Source of the DNA: Hellea sp.
Lineage (GTDB): Bacteria > Pseudomonadota > Alphaproteobacteria > Caulobacterales > Maricaulaceae
Length of the DNA: 64,000 bases
Reading direction: 5' to 3'
Assembly: GCA_014238285.1 (NCBI GenBank)
Contig: JABABK010000001.1
Span: 91,567 to 155,566, forward strand
The first letter of the stretch is position 1, and each line of letters starts with the position of its first letter. Positions 8,651-16,725 of the stretch are shown here, piece after piece. The notes under the pieces were generated by a model that was not told the origin of the DNA, made no database searches, and was given only the letters and a program-made list of their open reading frames with translations. The position numbers were made by a program, and so were the translations under genes.

Positions 8651-10273
8651 TTAATAGTCAGCTATTGTCTTTAGTTTTAGGATTACATCGTTTTTTAATT
8701 GTTGTCCGATCCGATAGTTACCAACAAACTCTATTGCTTGATGTTTGTTCGTCAATCCTAAGGAAGTTAAGTGAGCTACGGAGCTTTCAATTTTTTCAGA
8801 GTCACCTGATTTTATCGAACACATAAGATCTATGACTGCATACCAAGTCAAATTTTGTTTTGAAAACCGATTAAAGCATTCTGTGCCAATATTAGTAAAA
8901 CTTCCATAAAGCGAATTGTGAATCACTTCAATTTCATAGTGACTATTATCCTGATACCCACTCAAGTTTCTTGCCCGCTCTGCGTAAACCAGAGCTTTGT
9001 CCCAGTTCTCTAAAAAATAGCCTTCTACGTGCGCTATAAGCATCATGAACTCGGAATTGTAAGAGTATTTCTTTTCAAGTAGAAAAACCATGTGGCGCAT
9101 AATTTCCAAATCTGGGTTTTTTTTCGTAAATTCTATGTGTAAAGAGTAATATAAAATGAAGTTATCATCTGGACTTAATTCTTGGGCTGTTTTGATATGA
9201 TTTTCTGCATATTCTACCGTCCAGTGATCAGGCATTTCAACTATATCGACATTGGCATTTAAAATAGCCTTGCCTAACAACATATATTGGGCCGCAGAAG
9301 CGGTTTTCTTTTTTATAAGGTCTTCCATGCATGAATAGGTTGGGGCAAATAAATTTGCAGCATCATTCGACCAATAATCGTACATACCGGCAATACATAC
9401 TACATTCGATTTCATTGGTGAATTGGGAGATTGGGATTTTAAAACATGCTGCGCAATAAAGCCTATTGGGTTGACAAAATTGTCCGTCAATTGAGCGACT
9501 TTTTCAAATGCTCCACTTTCCGAACTCGATATATCCACCGACGTACTGGCTAGTAACAAGCCTGATTGTTCTTCTTTGGCGCGTAAGGAAATATTCGTCA
9601 TATTGTTTCTGTCAACCATCGACACACTCAATATATAAATTTGCGCGGTTTCGGGGCACAAATCTGTACTTGAAATATGTTTAACGCCTAGGGATTGAAT
9701 GATTGCCGCTTTTATGACCTCTACATATTGTTTGTGTTCATCACTTTGATTTCTTATCATAGGGTCGTAGTCAAGTTTGACGTTTGGGTAATAAATCGAG
9801 CAGTTATCAGAAATATCTTGACTGTTTTTAAGCCCTGTTTTTGAAATGAAAGTAAAGGCCAATAACATTATAATAAAAACGGCAGCTGCTCCGAGTAGGA
9901 TGAAATTAGATTTAGCTGTCTTTTTGGGATGTGGTTTTTTGGGTATGTGCGGAGTGTCTGTCAGTTTTTCGTTGACGTGAATTAAAAACCCTCCTTTGGG
10001 GAGCTCAATTACAAAAGGGTTGGCGCCGCCATTAAAAACTTTCAAATTCTTACGTAGCCGGGACATTTCGGCGCGAACTATACTATCTATTTGTGGATCG
10101 AAATCTTGTGGCCGTTCAAATATATCGATGGCTATGGCATAGGCGCTAATTTGCTCGCTTTCGCCGAGGGCATTTTTCTCTAACAGATATTTCAGAAGGT
10201 TTTGCTGTCGCCTTGATGTTCCAAGAACATTACTGGCTAAGACAGCGTCATATGCTTCTTCCCAAGAGCTCAC
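8651..10273 (-). CDS. Winged-helix/TM signalling protein, paralogue 1
   Basis: First of three tandem paralogues. Residues 1-95 match the winged-helix-like domain often found at the N-terminus of TPR and adenylate-cyclase-type proteins (SSWEEAYDAVLASNVLG, RRQQNLLKYLLE, FDPQIDSIVRAEMSRLRKNL, IELPKGGFLIHV). A single hydrophobic segment follows at about 122-145, then a large, probably periplasmic domain with TPR-like helices. The topology resembles CadC/ToxR one-component regulators. The GTG at 10273 is chosen because GTGAGYTC-TGG is conserved at the same point in all three paralogues and AAAGGA precedes it. The C-terminal domain is diverged from the other two. Confidence 0.7.
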   Translation of the reverse strand: MSSWEEAYDAVLASNVLGTSRRQQNLLKYLLEKNALGESEQISAYAIAIDIFERPQDFDPQIDSIVRAEMSRLRKNLKVFNGGANPFVIELPKGGFLIHVNEKLTDTPHIPKKPHPKKTAKSNFILLGAAAVFIIMLLAFTFISKTGLKNSQDISDNCSIYYPNVKLDYDPMIRNQSDEHKQYVEVIKAAIIQSLGVKHISSTDLCPETAQIYILSVSMVDRNNMTNISLRAKEEQSGLLLASTSVDISSSESGAFEKVAQLTDNFVNPIGFIAQHVLKSQSPNSPMKSNVVCIAGMYDYWSNDAANLFAPTYSCMEDLIKKKTASAAQYMLLGKAILNANVDIVEMPDHWTVEYAENHIKTAQELSPDDNFILYYSLHIEFTKKNPDLEIMRHMVFLLEKKYSYNSEFMMLIAHVEGYFLENWDKALVYAERARNLSGYQDNSHYEIEVIHNSLYGSFTNIGTECFNRFSKQNLTWYAVIDLMCSIKSGDSEKIESSVAHLTSLGLTNKHQAIEFVGNYRIGQQLKNDVILKLKTIADY

Positions 10274-10397
10274 TACAATCCTTTGTGCACATTCCAGTTG
10301 GAATCGAACACCCCGCATTACTTTAAGCGGGTGGCAAGGGCTTGTCTATTGCTTAAGTCGAGTGTGAGCCGCTATCGCTGTTTAAACCTCAGTGGTT

Positions 10398-11975
10398 TCA
10401 ATTGGAAAACACCGGACAGTCTTTCAGCACTTTTTTATCCAGATAAACGCCTGAAACTGATGTGTGAAAGTTTCTGAATTTCACATAGTCGATGTATTTT
10501 TCTTTTGTTTCCATATCTTGGGATTTCGCCATATTGATTGTATCAGAGAGATCGTCTGTTGGTTTCAAATGACAGGATAACGCAATATTATAGGACGCGG
10601 CAAATTTGGATATTGTCGGAGAAACCAAATTGTAGTGTTTTAAAGCTTGATCCTGGTCATTTAAGATTAGAGAATGCATGGCGTATATTAGATGTACATT
10701 GCTGGGTTTATGGCTCACGCCAACAGAAAGCATGTCCGCATAGAAAATTGCCTTTTTCCAGTCCCCCAAAAAAACCCCATATATATAAGCCCCATAAAAT
10801 TGAGCATTCAGGTTATTGGAAAAGTCATCCAGCAATTCTCCAATTGATTCATTCAGCGCTGATGTATCAAGAGGCCGTTTATAAGTTTCAATTTGCGTGT
10901 CCATCATGTGATGACGTAGTGTTTTAAACGCTAATTCTTCGGCTGTTTTCAATTCGTGTTGCGCTAGTTGTAGCGGATTTGAAACATCGATTTTTATGCC
11001 GCCCACATGGGCTTGAGAATAGACGTTTGCGCGCCGAAGATGAATGAGGCTTTTTTCCTCCACCAAATGGGTGAGCTCAGGGCGTAAACACTCAAGGGGC
11101 GATTTGTTAAAGTATTTTGGCGCATCTTTCATTGTGTGAGTGAGGGCAAAGAATACACATTTGAAAAGATATTGTCTGGTCTCGGAAATTTCAGTGTTTG
11201 TTGCGTGATATAAAGATAAAAAACCTAACGTATCGAAAATGTCAAAGTGAATTTCGCGAATTAATATGTCGGATATCAGGTCAGTATTTTTTCCCGCTAA
11301 CGTATATTTTTTTGACCAAATGAGCTTGCCGCCTTTTGTATATATTAAAGCGCAGAGTAATGCGTCGTCGATTGAAAATTTGATCCTATAATCTTGGTTC
11401 GATTGTGTAGAGGGAGAGGCCCAATTATCGCGTTCTGCCAAAGCGTGTAGCTCGCTTTCAAGTTTTGCCATGCCTGGCTTAAGTCTTTCGCGGGCGTTTT
11501 TTTCATCGACTTCGATATAATATGTAATCTTGAAAGTTTCGTCTATCGGCCGCAAATTTCCGTTAGACTTTGTTTGAAAAACCAACAGAAGTAGCCCGCC
11601 GAAAACAACGGCTATACCACCGATAATAAACTTATTGATAATGGACTTAAAATGGGTTTTGGAATCACCTTGAGTGACCTGAATATGGAAACTTCCTAAA
11701 GGCAGACTGATATGAAACCCATGGTCGTCCCCATTAAAAACTGTCAGGTTTTTACGTAAGCGAGACATCTCAGCGCGGACAATACTGTCAATTTGAGGGT
11801 CAAAATCTTTAGGGCGTCCAAAAACGTCGATGGCGATACCATACGCGCTGATCGGATGGTTGAGTTCGCGCGCGTTGTGCTCTAAAAGATAGGCGAGTAG
11901 GTCTCGTTGCCGCTTTGAGGTTCCAAGGACATTCGCCGCTATAACCGTTTCATATGCTTCTTTCCACGAACTCAC
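10398..11975 (-). CDS. Winged-helix/TM signalling protein, paralogue 2
   Basis: Same layout as its neighbours: winged-helix domain (SSWKEAYETVIAANVLG, RRQRDLLAYLLE relative KRQRDLLAYL, FDPQIDSIVRAEMSRLRKNL), one TM segment (FIIGGIAVVFGGLLLLVF) and a C-terminal domain. That domain is close to paralogue 3 (TFKITYYIEVDE, LIWSKKYTL, LYHATNTEISETRQYL, YGAYIYGVFLGDWKKA). Compared with paralogue 1, this pair therefore arose by a later duplication. The conserved GTG at 11975 is preferred; the upstream ATG at 11993 is the alternative. The sensed signal and DNA target are unknown. Confidence 0.7.
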   Translation of the reverse strand: MSSWKEAYETVIAANVLGTSKRQRDLLAYLLEHNARELNHPISAYGIAIDVFGRPKDFDPQIDSIVRAEMSRLRKNLTVFNGDDHGFHISLPLGSFHIQVTQGDSKTHFKSIINKFIIGGIAVVFGGLLLLVFQTKSNGNLRPIDETFKITYYIEVDEKNARERLKPGMAKLESELHALAERDNWASPSTQSNQDYRIKFSIDDALLCALIYTKGGKLIWSKKYTLAGKNTDLISDILIREIHFDIFDTLGFLSLYHATNTEISETRQYLFKCVFFALTHTMKDAPKYFNKSPLECLRPELTHLVEEKSLIHLRRANVYSQAHVGGIKIDVSNPLQLAQHELKTAEELAFKTLRHHMMDTQIETYKRPLDTSALNESIGELLDDFSNNLNAQFYGAYIYGVFLGDWKKAIFYADMLSVGVSHKPSNVHLIYAMHSLILNDQDQALKHYNLVSPTISKFAASYNIALSCHLKPTDDLSDTINMAKSQDMETKEKYIDYVKFRNFHTSVSGVYLDKKVLKDCPVFSN

Positions 11976-12000
11976 TTCATTTCTTTTAGACATTCCGGTG

Positions 12001-13593
12001 CTACATCACTGTGGCAAAAACCGAGCAATCTTCCAGGACTTTTTTATCTAGATAGATATCTGAAACTGCCGCGTGAAAGTTACGAAATTTCACATAGTCG
12101 ATATACTGTTTTTTCGTCGCGAGGCCCTGAGATTTTGCCTGGCTACCAATCTCAGAAAGATCACTTTCGGGCTTTAAAGTACAGGAAAAGGCGATGTCAC
12201 GGGCCGCAGCAAATTTAGATATTTCGGGTACGATCAAATTATAATGTTCTAAGGCTTGATCATGGTCGTTTAAGGTTAGGAAATGCATTGTGTAAATTTG
12301 ATGTATAAAGCCACGGCGGTTCTTCTGGCGTGCAGAAATCATGTCCGCATATAAAGTTGCCTTTTCCCAATTTCCCAAATAATAGCCATATACAAAAGCT
12401 CCATAATATTGAGCCATCGGGTTAGTGGAAGAATTTTCAAGTAATTCCCCGACAGATTCATTCAGCGCTTTTAAATCAAGGGGCTGTTTATAAGATAGGA
12501 TTTTCGTGTTTACGATGTGATAGCCTAATGTTTTGTAGGCTAGTTTTTCCGCCTTTTTCAGTTCGGATTTTGCTAAGATTAGAGGACTGGAAGCCTTGGT
12601 TTTGATCCCTCCTATATGAGCTTGCGAATATATATTGGCCCTTAAGACGTGAATGAGGCTTTTTTCTTCAGCTAAACGGGTGAGTTCGGGCCGCAAGCAA
12701 TCGAGCGGCAAAGATTGCAAATATTTAGGCGCAAACTCTATCGTGTGAGTCAGGGCGGCGAAAGCGCATTTATAAAGGTATTGTTTTGTTTCGGAAATTT
12801 CAATATTTGTTGCGTGATATAATGGCAAAAACCCCACCGTAAAGAAAACGTCCATATATACCTTACGGACCAATACATCTGATATGGGATCAATCCCGTC
12901 TTCCGGCATCGTATATTTTTTAGACCAAATCAGCTTGCCACTTCTCGTATATATTAGGATACACAGCAATTTATCATCATTTGAAAATTTGAGTGTATAA
13001 TCTTGGTTCGGGTCTGTTGAAGGCGATGACAAAGGACCCCATGCGGCCAAAGCGTGTAGCCGGCTTTCAAGTTTTGCCATGCTGAGTTTCGTTCTTTCAC
13101 CAGAATTTACTTGGTCAACTTCGATATAATAAGTGATTTTGAACGTTTCGTCGATGGGCTGCAAATTATCCGTGGATTTTGGTTGAGAGGATAAATGGGT
13201 CCACAGAAGAAACACACCTACGATAAGGGCTACACCTCCACTCATGAAAGCTTTAAGCCTAGGCTTAGAGGTGGATGTTACGGTTTCCTGAGTGAATTGA
13301 ATTTTGAAACTTCCTTTTGGAAGATCGAATTGAAAACCATGCTCACCGCCATTAAAAACGTTCAGGCTTTTACGTAAGCGAGACATCTCTGCCCGGACAA
13401 TACTGTCAGTTTGCGGGTCAAAATCTTTAGAGCGGCCGAAAACGTCAATAGCGATACTATAGGCGCTAATTTGTTCGCTTTGTCCTGCAGCACTTTTTTC
13501 TAAAAGATGGGAGAGCAAGTCATGTTGGCGCTTTGAGCTGCCCAAAACATTTGACTCTAGAACAGCCTCATATGCTTCTTCCCAAGAACTCAC
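12001..13593 (-). CDS. Winged-helix/TM signalling protein, paralogue 3
   Basis: Third tandem paralogue and closest to paralogue 2. The winged helix (SSWEEAYEAVLESNVLG, FDPQTDSIVRAEMSRLRKSL, LPKGSFKIQF) is followed by a TM segment (AFMSGGVALIVGVFLLW) and the same C-terminal domain. The GTG at 13593 follows an AAGGG box; a longer form from 13638 is possible. The stop lies 25 bp before the GTG of paralogue 2, so they are probably co-transcribed. Sequence upstream of this gene and of paralogue 1 shares a GGGTG...TTGTCTATT block, as expected if promoter regions were copied with the genes. Confidence 0.7.
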   Translation of the reverse strand: MSSWEEAYEAVLESNVLGSSKRQHDLLSHLLEKSAAGQSEQISAYSIAIDVFGRSKDFDPQTDSIVRAEMSRLRKSLNVFNGGEHGFQFDLPKGSFKIQFTQETVTSTSKPRLKAFMSGGVALIVGVFLLWTHLSSQPKSTDNLQPIDETFKITYYIEVDQVNSGERTKLSMAKLESRLHALAAWGPLSSPSTDPNQDYTLKFSNDDKLLCILIYTRSGKLIWSKKYTMPEDGIDPISDVLVRKVYMDVFFTVGFLPLYHATNIEISETKQYLYKCAFAALTHTIEFAPKYLQSLPLDCLRPELTRLAEEKSLIHVLRANIYSQAHIGGIKTKASSPLILAKSELKKAEKLAYKTLGYHIVNTKILSYKQPLDLKALNESVGELLENSSTNPMAQYYGAFVYGYYLGNWEKATLYADMISARQKNRRGFIHQIYTMHFLTLNDHDQALEHYNLIVPEISKFAAARDIAFSCTLKPESDLSEIGSQAKSQGLATKKQYIDYVKFRNFHAAVSDIYLDKKVLEDCSVFATVM

Positions 13594-13699
13594 GTCTACC
13601 CTTATATGCACCAAATAGTGTTCGTTACCCTGCTTCACCCTAAAACGGGTGTAGGTGATTGTCTATTACGTATGCTGTTATGGGTAATATTACCGCGCG

Positions 13700-14338
13700 T
13701 TATGGACAAATATTGTTGATTAATTGATTGATTTTTCCATGATCTTTTGTGCCGGGAGCGCGTTCAACGCCTGAGCTGACATCAAAAATGGGTGCACGCG
13801 ATTTTCGGGATGATTCGGTGATGTTTTCCGGGGTTAATCCGCCCGCGAGCATCCAGGTTTTTGGTAGTGGCGCGCCTTTTAATATGTTCCAATCAAAGCT
13901 GATGCCGTGGCCGCCGCGTATGGTTTCCCCTTTGGGCGGCTTGGCATCAAATAATAAAAGATCAGCAAAACCGCTATAGGCCATGGCAGCGACAATATCA
14001 TTGCGGGTTGAAACGGGTAAGGCTTTGATGGTTTTGACATTAAAGCGTAAGGCGATGTCGGCGAGCCGCTCTGGGGGCTCATCGCCGTGGCACTGTACGT
14101 AATCTGGCTGCATTTGAGCCGTGATACGTGTTAGGAGATCATCATTTGCGTTCACGGTGACGGCGACGCACGGAACTATACCTTTCGCGGGCAGCGCAAG
14201 GCGGGCGGCCTCGATGACGCTCAGGCGGCGTTTGCTATGGGCCTCGACGATAAAGCCGAGCATGTCAGCGCCGTGCTGAATAGCCGCTTCCACATCCTGC
14301 GCGCGAGTTAACCCGCATATTTTGACTCTAGCTCTCAT
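13700..14338 (-). CDS. trpF: Phosphoribosylanthranilate isomerase
   Basis: Converts N-(5-phosphoribosyl)anthranilate to CdRP in tryptophan synthesis. A complete (beta/alpha)8 chain of 212 residues. The catalytic cysteine sits in VKICGLT, the catalytic aspartate in LLFDAKPP, and the phosphate-binding strands HGISFDW and LAGGLTPENI are intact, with DVSSGVE near the C-terminus. In related bacteria it is directly followed by trpB and trpA; here the three winged-helix paralogues follow and trpB is about 11.6 kb further on. Confidence 0.95.
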   Translation of the reverse strand: MRARVKICGLTRAQDVEAAIQHGADMLGFIVEAHSKRRLSVIEAARLALPAKGIVPCVAVTVNANDDLLTRITAQMQPDYVQCHGDEPPERLADIALRFNVKTIKALPVSTRNDIVAAMAYSGFADLLLFDAKPPKGETIRGGHGISFDWNILKGAPLPKTWMLAGGLTPENITESSRKSRAPIFDVSSGVERAPGTKDHGKINQLINNICP

Positions 14339-14378
14339 GAAGCTCGTCTAGCTCTTGCTGCACCTATGGCCAAGATAA

Positions 14379-15101
14379 TTATTCAAAACCCAGACATCCG
14401 CCATAGCCCCCGATTTTGACATCGTATGCCCGAGTTTTAAGGGTTCTAGCGCGTTTGCTCACATAAGCGCCGGGCGGATCAAGCCGCCATTTATTCGGAC
14501 TTGGCAAAACGGCCGCTAATAAAGCCGCTTCTTTTGCCGTGAGTTTTTTGGCGGATTTCCCAAACCGGGTCTGCGCCGCCGCCTCCGCCCCAAAAATGCC
14601 GTCGCCCCATTCGGCCACATTTAGATAGACTTCCATGATGCGGCGTTTGCTCCAGAACGCGTCAATAAAGAGCGACATCCAAGTTTCCGGCAGCTTTCGG
14701 ATCCAGCCTCCTCCATTCCACAAAAATACATTTTTGGCTGTCTGCTGAGTGATCGTAGAGCCGCCGCGCTGACGCCCGGTCTTTTCACGTTCTTCCAGAA
14801 CTTTTTCCACCGCTTCCCAGTCTACGCCGTGATGCTCGCAAAACCGGCTATCCTCAGCGCCCATGACTGCATAGGCCAGAAAGGGCGACATATCTTCAAG
14901 CCGTGTCCAGTCTTTTTGAATGCTCTGTCCCGAGAGGCTGCGCTGGATCATTAAAAGCGTACCGGGGACCGGGACAAATCTAAGCGCCAAGGCGTAAATA
15001 TGGATCAGAAGAACAAGACCTAAACCGATCTTTAAAAGCCGAATTAGATGTCTACGAATATTTATGGGTTTTGTCAGAGCCATAAGGGGCCATACAATCA
15101 T
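14379..15101 (-). CDS. mtgA: Monofunctional peptidoglycan glycosyltransferase
   Basis: GT51-family enzyme that polymerises lipid II into glycan strands without a transpeptidase domain. One N-terminal membrane anchor (residues 20-45) precedes the catalytic domain. The motif containing the catalytic glutamate (AVMGAEDSRFCEHHGVDW), GGSTITQQTAKN, KRRIMEVYLNVAEWG and the final EAALLAAVLPSPNKW are all present. At 240 residues it is the normal family length. It is co-directional with trpF, 40 bp away. The start may be the ATG at 15101 or the one at 15083. Confidence 0.93.
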   Translation of the reverse strand: MIVWPLMALTKPINIRRHLIRLLKIGLGLVLLIHIYALALRFVPVPGTLLMIQRSLSGQSIQKDWTRLEDMSPFLAYAVMGAEDSRFCEHHGVDWEAVEKVLEEREKTGRQRGGSTITQQTAKNVFLWNGGGWIRKLPETWMSLFIDAFWSKRRIMEVYLNVAEWGDGIFGAEAAAQTRFGKSAKKLTAKEAALLAAVLPSPNKWRLDPPGAYVSKRARTLKTRAYDVKIGGYGGCLGFE

Positions 15102-15183
15102 ATGACTTGGATAAACAAGAGCTCTTTGATTCTTAATTAAGTCTCTGGATGATGTCTCTTAATTATGTCTGTGGGAAAAGATT

Positions 15184-15221
15184 GCGGCGCCGTGCGAGGG
15201 AGGGGGGTTACACGGCGCCGC
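15184..15221 (-). other. Perfect 11-bp stem hairpin with pyrimidine-rich loop
   Basis: GCGGCGCCGTG (15184-15194) and CACGGCGCCGC (15211-15221) form a perfect stem around a 16-base loop. On the minus strand, the direction of the heat-shock gene upstream, the loop reads UAACCCCCCUCCCUCG and contains CCUCC-like anti-Shine-Dalgarno sequence. There is no long T-run, so it is either a weak terminator or the 3' hairpin of a processed small RNA. Confidence 0.5.
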
Positions 15222-15275
15222 TGTCAAAGCGGATGGTCCCAGGGGAGGGGACGTTATCTACGCTCTAGACTCTAT

Positions 15276-15782
15276 TTAGGCAGCTTTTGGCTTTCTGGAA
15301 GGTTTCTGTTGGATTAAATTTCTGTTACTTTCCCTACCAATTTGAGTGCCAATTTGTATTTTGCGAGGTTTTAAGGCCTCCGGCAATTCACGTTTCAGTG
15401 ATATGATCAAAAGACCGTGCTGAATATCTGCGCCGGTGACATAAACATGGTCTGCCAGCTGGAAACGGCGCGCAAAGCCGCGCTCGGCAATGCCGCGGTG
15501 CAAATAGGTCGTTGGGCTCTCGTCAATATCATTATCGGCCTGTTTGTCTTTACGGCCCGTGACCGTCAAAACGTTTTGATGGCTTTCAATTTCAAGCTCA
15601 TCATCCGCAAATCCAGCGACAGCTAGCTCTATTCTGTAATTATCGTCGTCGATCTGCGCCACATTATAGGGCGGATAGGTGTTAGCGCTATCGACTTGCT
15701 GGCTCGCAGCGTCGATCAAATTGGCCATACGGTCAAAGCCCACGAAAGAGCGGTATAGGGGGGAAAAATCATAAGTTCGCAT
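15276..15782 (-). CDS. Small heat-shock protein, Hsp20/IbpA family
   Basis: ATP-independent holdase that binds unfolding proteins. The start at 15782 is chosen because MRTYDFSPLYRSFVGFDRM is the classical IbpA N-terminus and AAGGA lies 7 bases upstream; the longer frame up to 15911 is untranslated leader. The alpha-crystallin domain runs about 35-130 (YNVAQIDDDNYRIELAVAGF, ENVLTVTGRKD-type strands, RGIAERGFARRFQLADHV, GLLIISLKRELPEALKPRKI). The C-terminal tail is basic, and PRKIQI supplies the IXI-like motif used for oligomerisation. The leader carries a ROSE-like thermosensor. Confidence 0.92.
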   Translation of the reverse strand: MRTYDFSPLYRSFVGFDRMANLIDAASQQVDSANTYPPYNVAQIDDDNYRIELAVAGFADDELEIESHQNVLTVTGRKDKQADNDIDESPTTYLHRGIAERGFARRFQLADHVYVTGADIQHGLLIISLKRELPEALKPRKIQIGTQIGRESNRNLIQQKPSRKPKAA

Positions 15783-15786
15783 TAGT

Positions 15787-15806
15787 ACATCCTTTAAAAG
15801 CAATGT
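15787..15806 (-). promoter_or_regulatory. ROSE-type RNA thermometer hairpin of the small heat-shock gene
   Basis: The minus-strand RNA ACAUUGCUUUUAAAGGAUGU folds with ACA/UGU closing pairs and the hallmark UUGCU opposite the Shine-Dalgarno AGGA, leaving one extra uridine, just as in known ROSE elements (Bradyrhizobium hspA, E. coli ibpA). The start codon lies 4 bases downstream. The box would be masked at low temperature and released by heat. Upstream (about 15783-15911) is the transcribed leader. Confidence 0.65.
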
Positions 15807-16017
15807 TGTTTCTATGTATTTATGGACCCTCACCATGAGCGGCCCGGTTAGTCCAAAGACCCAAATGGCGTCTCCGGTAATAACAGGTAGGAAGTCTATT
15901 TTGGGATTCAAGAGCTGCGAATGCTCAGCAATATTAAAGGATTGTTAACTGAGAAATTCGACACTTGTTTGATACGCCGTGCAAACCTTACAATGCACCG
16001 TCTGACCGGAGTACCCT

Positions 16018-16635
16018 ATGAGACATATTCAAAAAGCAGCCCTTTCCGTTATTGTTTTAGCGATGCTCGCAGGCTGCGCCACCACTCAAAACAATCCGAC
16101 GACCCAGGCGAATATTCAAAAAGGCCACGCGCAATCTGTTGAAAATGGCGGCGATGGTTACTCCGAAAATGAACTAACGAGCGCTATTTCCACCCATTTA
16201 GGCGTGACCGCAGAATCCGCCGCGACAACCATTGAGCGCCTGTTTAAAGATCGTGGTCGTCCCGTTGCCTATATTACAGGCGAAGAGGCCAGCGGCGCTA
16301 TCGGTGTCGGGTTACGTTACGGCAAAGGTACGCTTTGGATGAAATCCGGCGAGACCCGCAAGGTGTACTGGCAGGGCCCTACGGTCGGCTTTGATCTTGG
16401 CGCAGATGCCTCCAAAGTTTTCACGCTGGTTTATGATCTGGAAAATCCCGATTTTATCTATCGCCGCTATCCCGGCGTTGATGGCAGTGCTTATCTGGTC
16501 GCGGGTATGGCGGTGAATTATCAGCGCGCCAATGGCGTAACACTAGCCCCGATCCGCACAGGTGTTGGCCTGCGCCTTGGCGCAAAAGTCGGCTATACCA
16601 GCTATACGACCAAGCGGAATTATTTGCCGTTTTAG
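16018..16635 (+). CDS. DUF1134 / EipA-type envelope lipoprotein
   Basis: Envelope protein of the DUF1134 family, known in Brucella as EipA and needed for cell-envelope integrity. The lipobox is MLAGC near residue 20. The DUF1134 body runs about 50-205 (ESAATTIERLFKDRGRPVAYI, EEASGAIGVGLRYGKGTLWM, VYWQGPTVGFDLGADASK, VFTLVYDLENPDFIYRRYPGVDG, GVTLAPIRTGVGLRLGAKVGY). A lipidated N-terminus is the point to note; some relatives have ordinary signal peptides. It is convergent with the autotransporter gene, with a terminator in between. Confidence 0.9.
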   Translation: MRHIQKAALSVIVLAMLAGCATTQNNPTTQANIQKGHAQSVENGGDGYSENELTSAISTHLGVTAESAATTIERLFKDRGRPVAYITGEEASGAIGVGLRYGKGTLWMKSGETRKVYWQGPTVGFDLGADASKVFTLVYDLENPDFIYRRYPGVDGSAYLVAGMAVNYQRANGVTLAPIRTGVGLRLGAKVGYTSYTTKRNYLPF

Positions 16636-16678
16636 GGAAGTTGGTTTTGTCCCAGTTTAATAAAAAACCGGAATAAAA

Positions 16679-16702
16679 TTAAAGCCCCATAAGGGCTTTA
16701 AA
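16679..16702. terminator. Bidirectional terminator between convergent genes
   Basis: TTAAAGCCC CATAAG GGCTTTAA forms a hairpin flanked by A/T-rich sequence on both sides. It lies between the DUF1134 stop (16635) and the autotransporter stop (16726) and could serve both transcripts. Confidence 0.7.
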
Positions 16703-16725
16703 TCGAGTTTATAGTTTTAATTCTG

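Noticed and set aside
15823..15911. Possible sigma-32 promoter (CTTGAA) upstream of the heat-shock gene
   Set aside because: A CTTGAA hexamer is present near the 15905 end, but no convincing -10 element at the right spacing could be found, so it is not reported as a feature.
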